This document shows, in pieces, positions 62,944 to 64,000 of a stretch of DNA of 64,000 nucleotides; the first letter of the stretch is position 1; each line of letters begins with the position of its first letter. Below the pieces are notes generated by a model. The model made no database searches and was not told the origin of the DNA. It saw only the letters and a list, made by a program, of their open reading frames with translations. The stretch is taken from positions 1-64,000 of the forward strand of contig JADJMH010000034.1 of assembly GCA_016709675.1 (NCBI GenBank). Direction: 5' to 3'. Both the position numbers and the translations under genes were made by a program. Origin of the DNA: Candidatus Accumulibacter proximus. Lineage in GTDB: Bacteria; Pseudomonadota; Gammaproteobacteria; Burkholderiales; Rhodocyclaceae.

Positions 62944-63901
62944 CAAACGTCGACCGCCCGCCGATCCTTCCCGTCTGCCACGTCCGGCTTCGCCCGCGGG
63001 CGGGCGGCGGCGTCCGGTGACGGCTTCGCCGGACTCTTCCGTCGCCACGGCGGGCATTCGTTCCGGCGCACGGACGGGTTCGGCCGAGTCGTCAAGGCGC
63101 AGCCGTCACCAGGAGCCTGCGGGCAAGCCGGAACGCCTGCACAAGCTGCTGGCGAACAGCGGCGTCGGGTCGCGTCGGGAGATGGAAGAGCTGATTGCCG
63201 CCGGCCGTATCGTCGTCAATGGCGCACCGGCGCATGTCGGGCAGACGGTCAGTCCAGGCGACCGGATCAAGGTCAATGGCACGCTCGTGCAGCTGCGCTT
63301 CTCCGATCGCCTGCCGCGGGTGATCCTCTATCACAAGCCGGAAGGCGAGATTGTTTCGCGCAACGATCCCGAGCACCGACCGAACGTTTTTACCTCGCTG
63401 CCCAGGATGTCGGCCGGGCGCTGGGTCGCGGTCGGGCGTCTCGATTTCAACACCAGTGGCCTGCTCCTGTTGACCACCTCCGGCGATCTTGCCAATCGAC
63501 TGATGCATCCCCGCTATCAGTTGGTCCGCGAGTATGCGGTGCGTATCCTGGGCGAATTGCCCGATGAGGCGCGGCGGCAGTTGCTTGACGGCATCCAGCT
63601 TGACGACGGTCCGGCGAAGTTCGGATTTTTTCAGGAAGCCGGGGGCGAGGGTGCGAACCGGTGGTACCGCGTCTCGCTTTTCGAGGGCCGCAACCGAGAG
63701 GTGCGCCGCATGTTCGAGGCCGTTGGGGTGGTCATCAGCCGCCTGATGCGTGTTCGCTATGGCCCTTTTGTGCTGCCGCCGGGCCTCAAGCGCGGCCAGG
63801 TGCAAGAGCTGCCCGAGCCCGAAGTGCGGAAGCTGCTGGCCGAGTTCGGCATGGCGACTGCGCACGCTGGCCGCCCGACTCGGCGACCGCGAGAACCCTG
63901 A
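62933..63901 (+). CDS. rluB: 23S rRNA pseudouridine(2605) synthase
   Basis: 322 residues from ATG 62933. A basic, disordered N-terminus (NKRRPPADPSRLP and RRRPVTASPD) leads to an S4 domain (ERLHKLLANSGVGSRREMEE) and the RluB/RsuA catalytic domain: GRWVAVGRLDFNTSGLLLLT with the catalytic Asp, HPRYQLVREYAVRILG, and FEGRNREVRRMFEAVGVVIS. Translationally coupled to scpB. Confidence 0.95.
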   Translation: MPTNKRRPPADPSRLPRPASPAGGRRRPVTASPDSSVATAGIRSGARTGSAESSRRSRHQEPAGKPERLHKLLANSGVGSRREMEELIAAGRIVVNGAPAHVGQTVSPGDRIKVNGTLVQLRFSDRLPRVILYHKPEGEIVSRNDPEHRPNVFTSLPRMSAGRWVAVGRLDFNTSGLLLLTTSGDLANRLMHPRYQLVREYAVRILGELPDEARRQLLDGIQLDDGPAKFGFFQEAGGEGANRWYRVSLFEGRNREVRRMFEAVGVVISRLMRVRYGPFVLPPGLKRGQVQELPEPEVRKLLAEFGMATAHAGRPTRRPREP

Positions 63902-63926
63902 GTCATCCCGATCGATCGCAGGGCGA

Positions 63927-63955
63927 TTTACCTCTGCCGACATTTTCGTTATAAT
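63927..63955 (+). promoter_or_regulatory. sigma-70-type promoter near the window end
   Basis: TTTACC (63927-63932), 17-base spacer, TATAAT (63950-63955). Directs transcription out of the right edge. Confidence 0.65.
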
Positions 63956-63972
63956 CCAAGGGTTTTCCGCTC

Positions 63973-63992
63973 GCCCCCCAGGGGGCTTTTTT
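63973..63992 (+). terminator. short GC hairpin followed by six T
   Basis: G-CCCC paired with GGGG-C around CCAG, then TTTTTT at 63987-63992. It could end the rluB transcript or act as an early attenuator, since it lies only about 10-15 bases after the expected start of the 63927-63955 promoter. Confidence 0.6.
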
Positions 63993-64000
63993 CGGGGATG

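Noticed and set aside
1..64000. CRISPR array, tRNA or rRNA genes, replication origin
   Set aside because: No regularly spaced direct repeats, tRNA-like cloverleaf arms or rRNA segments were seen by reading; a tRNAscan or Infernal run could still find one.

Overview
The window is high-GC DNA from a betaproteobacterium, most likely Rhodocyclales and Accumulibacter-like. Evidence: the order rdgC / PHP phosphatase / yciO / M50 protease / trpS / scpA / scpB / rluB on the right, a B12-riboswitch-controlled bluB operon, a QseBC-type two-component pair, and abundant Uma2, TIR, CHAT and TPR genes. The taxonomic call is inference from content; no search was run.

Layout. 1-2.3 kb: DUF1223 protein (cut by the window edge), a doubtful secreted protein, a metallophosphoesterase. 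2.6-8.8 kb: a four-gene predicted conflict module: DUF4062 plus STAND-like protein, MoxR ATPase, vWA protein, and a large protein with two nucleoside-deoxyribosyltransferase/TIR-like domains and an FGE-like domain. 8.9-11.1 kb: cobalamin operon on the minus strand (riboswitch, bluB, cobD, truncated cobO). 11.2-15.1 kb: transposase remnant, QseBC-type regulators, a decayed dehydrogenase. 15.1-24.0 kb: a Wadjet (JetABCD) anti-plasmid locus whose jetA is broken and which is split by a Uma2 gene and a second riboswitch-bluB copy. 24-32.6 kb: IS91 and DDE transposase remnants, a Fic protein, and an IS66 element whose tnpC holds a complete group II intron. 32.6-37.4 kb: small phage-like genes, secreted proteins, HigBA, pseudogenes. 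37.4-41.4 kb: a second, truncated jetC-jetD copy, a MazF-type toxin-antitoxin pair, and a third jetC piece. 41.7-47.5 kb: Uma2, then TIR + lipoprotein genes facing TPR + CHAT genes, a plausible immune module. 47.7-53 kb: a graveyard of IS91, jetD, jetC and SWIM-protein fragments, with an ankyrin remnant and a lytic transglycosylase. 53.1-57 kb: pirin, HPr-like protein, DUF4337 membrane protein. 57-64 kb: conserved housekeeping genes.

Two themes stand out. First, pieces of the Wadjet operon occur at no fewer than eight places over 41 kb, so the locus has been duplicated, split and eroded repeatedly; only jetB, jetC and jetD at 18.8-24.0 kb are intact. Second, many accessory genes are broken by very small lesions (homopolymer indels, 2-8 bp tandem duplications, single nonsense changes), while the right-hand housekeeping block from rdgC onward is clean. 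This suggests real decay, but homopolymer sequencing errors must be excluded. The candidate new systems are the 2.6-8.8 kb vWA-MoxR module and the TIR/lipoprotein/TPR/CHAT cluster at 42.5-47.5 kb.
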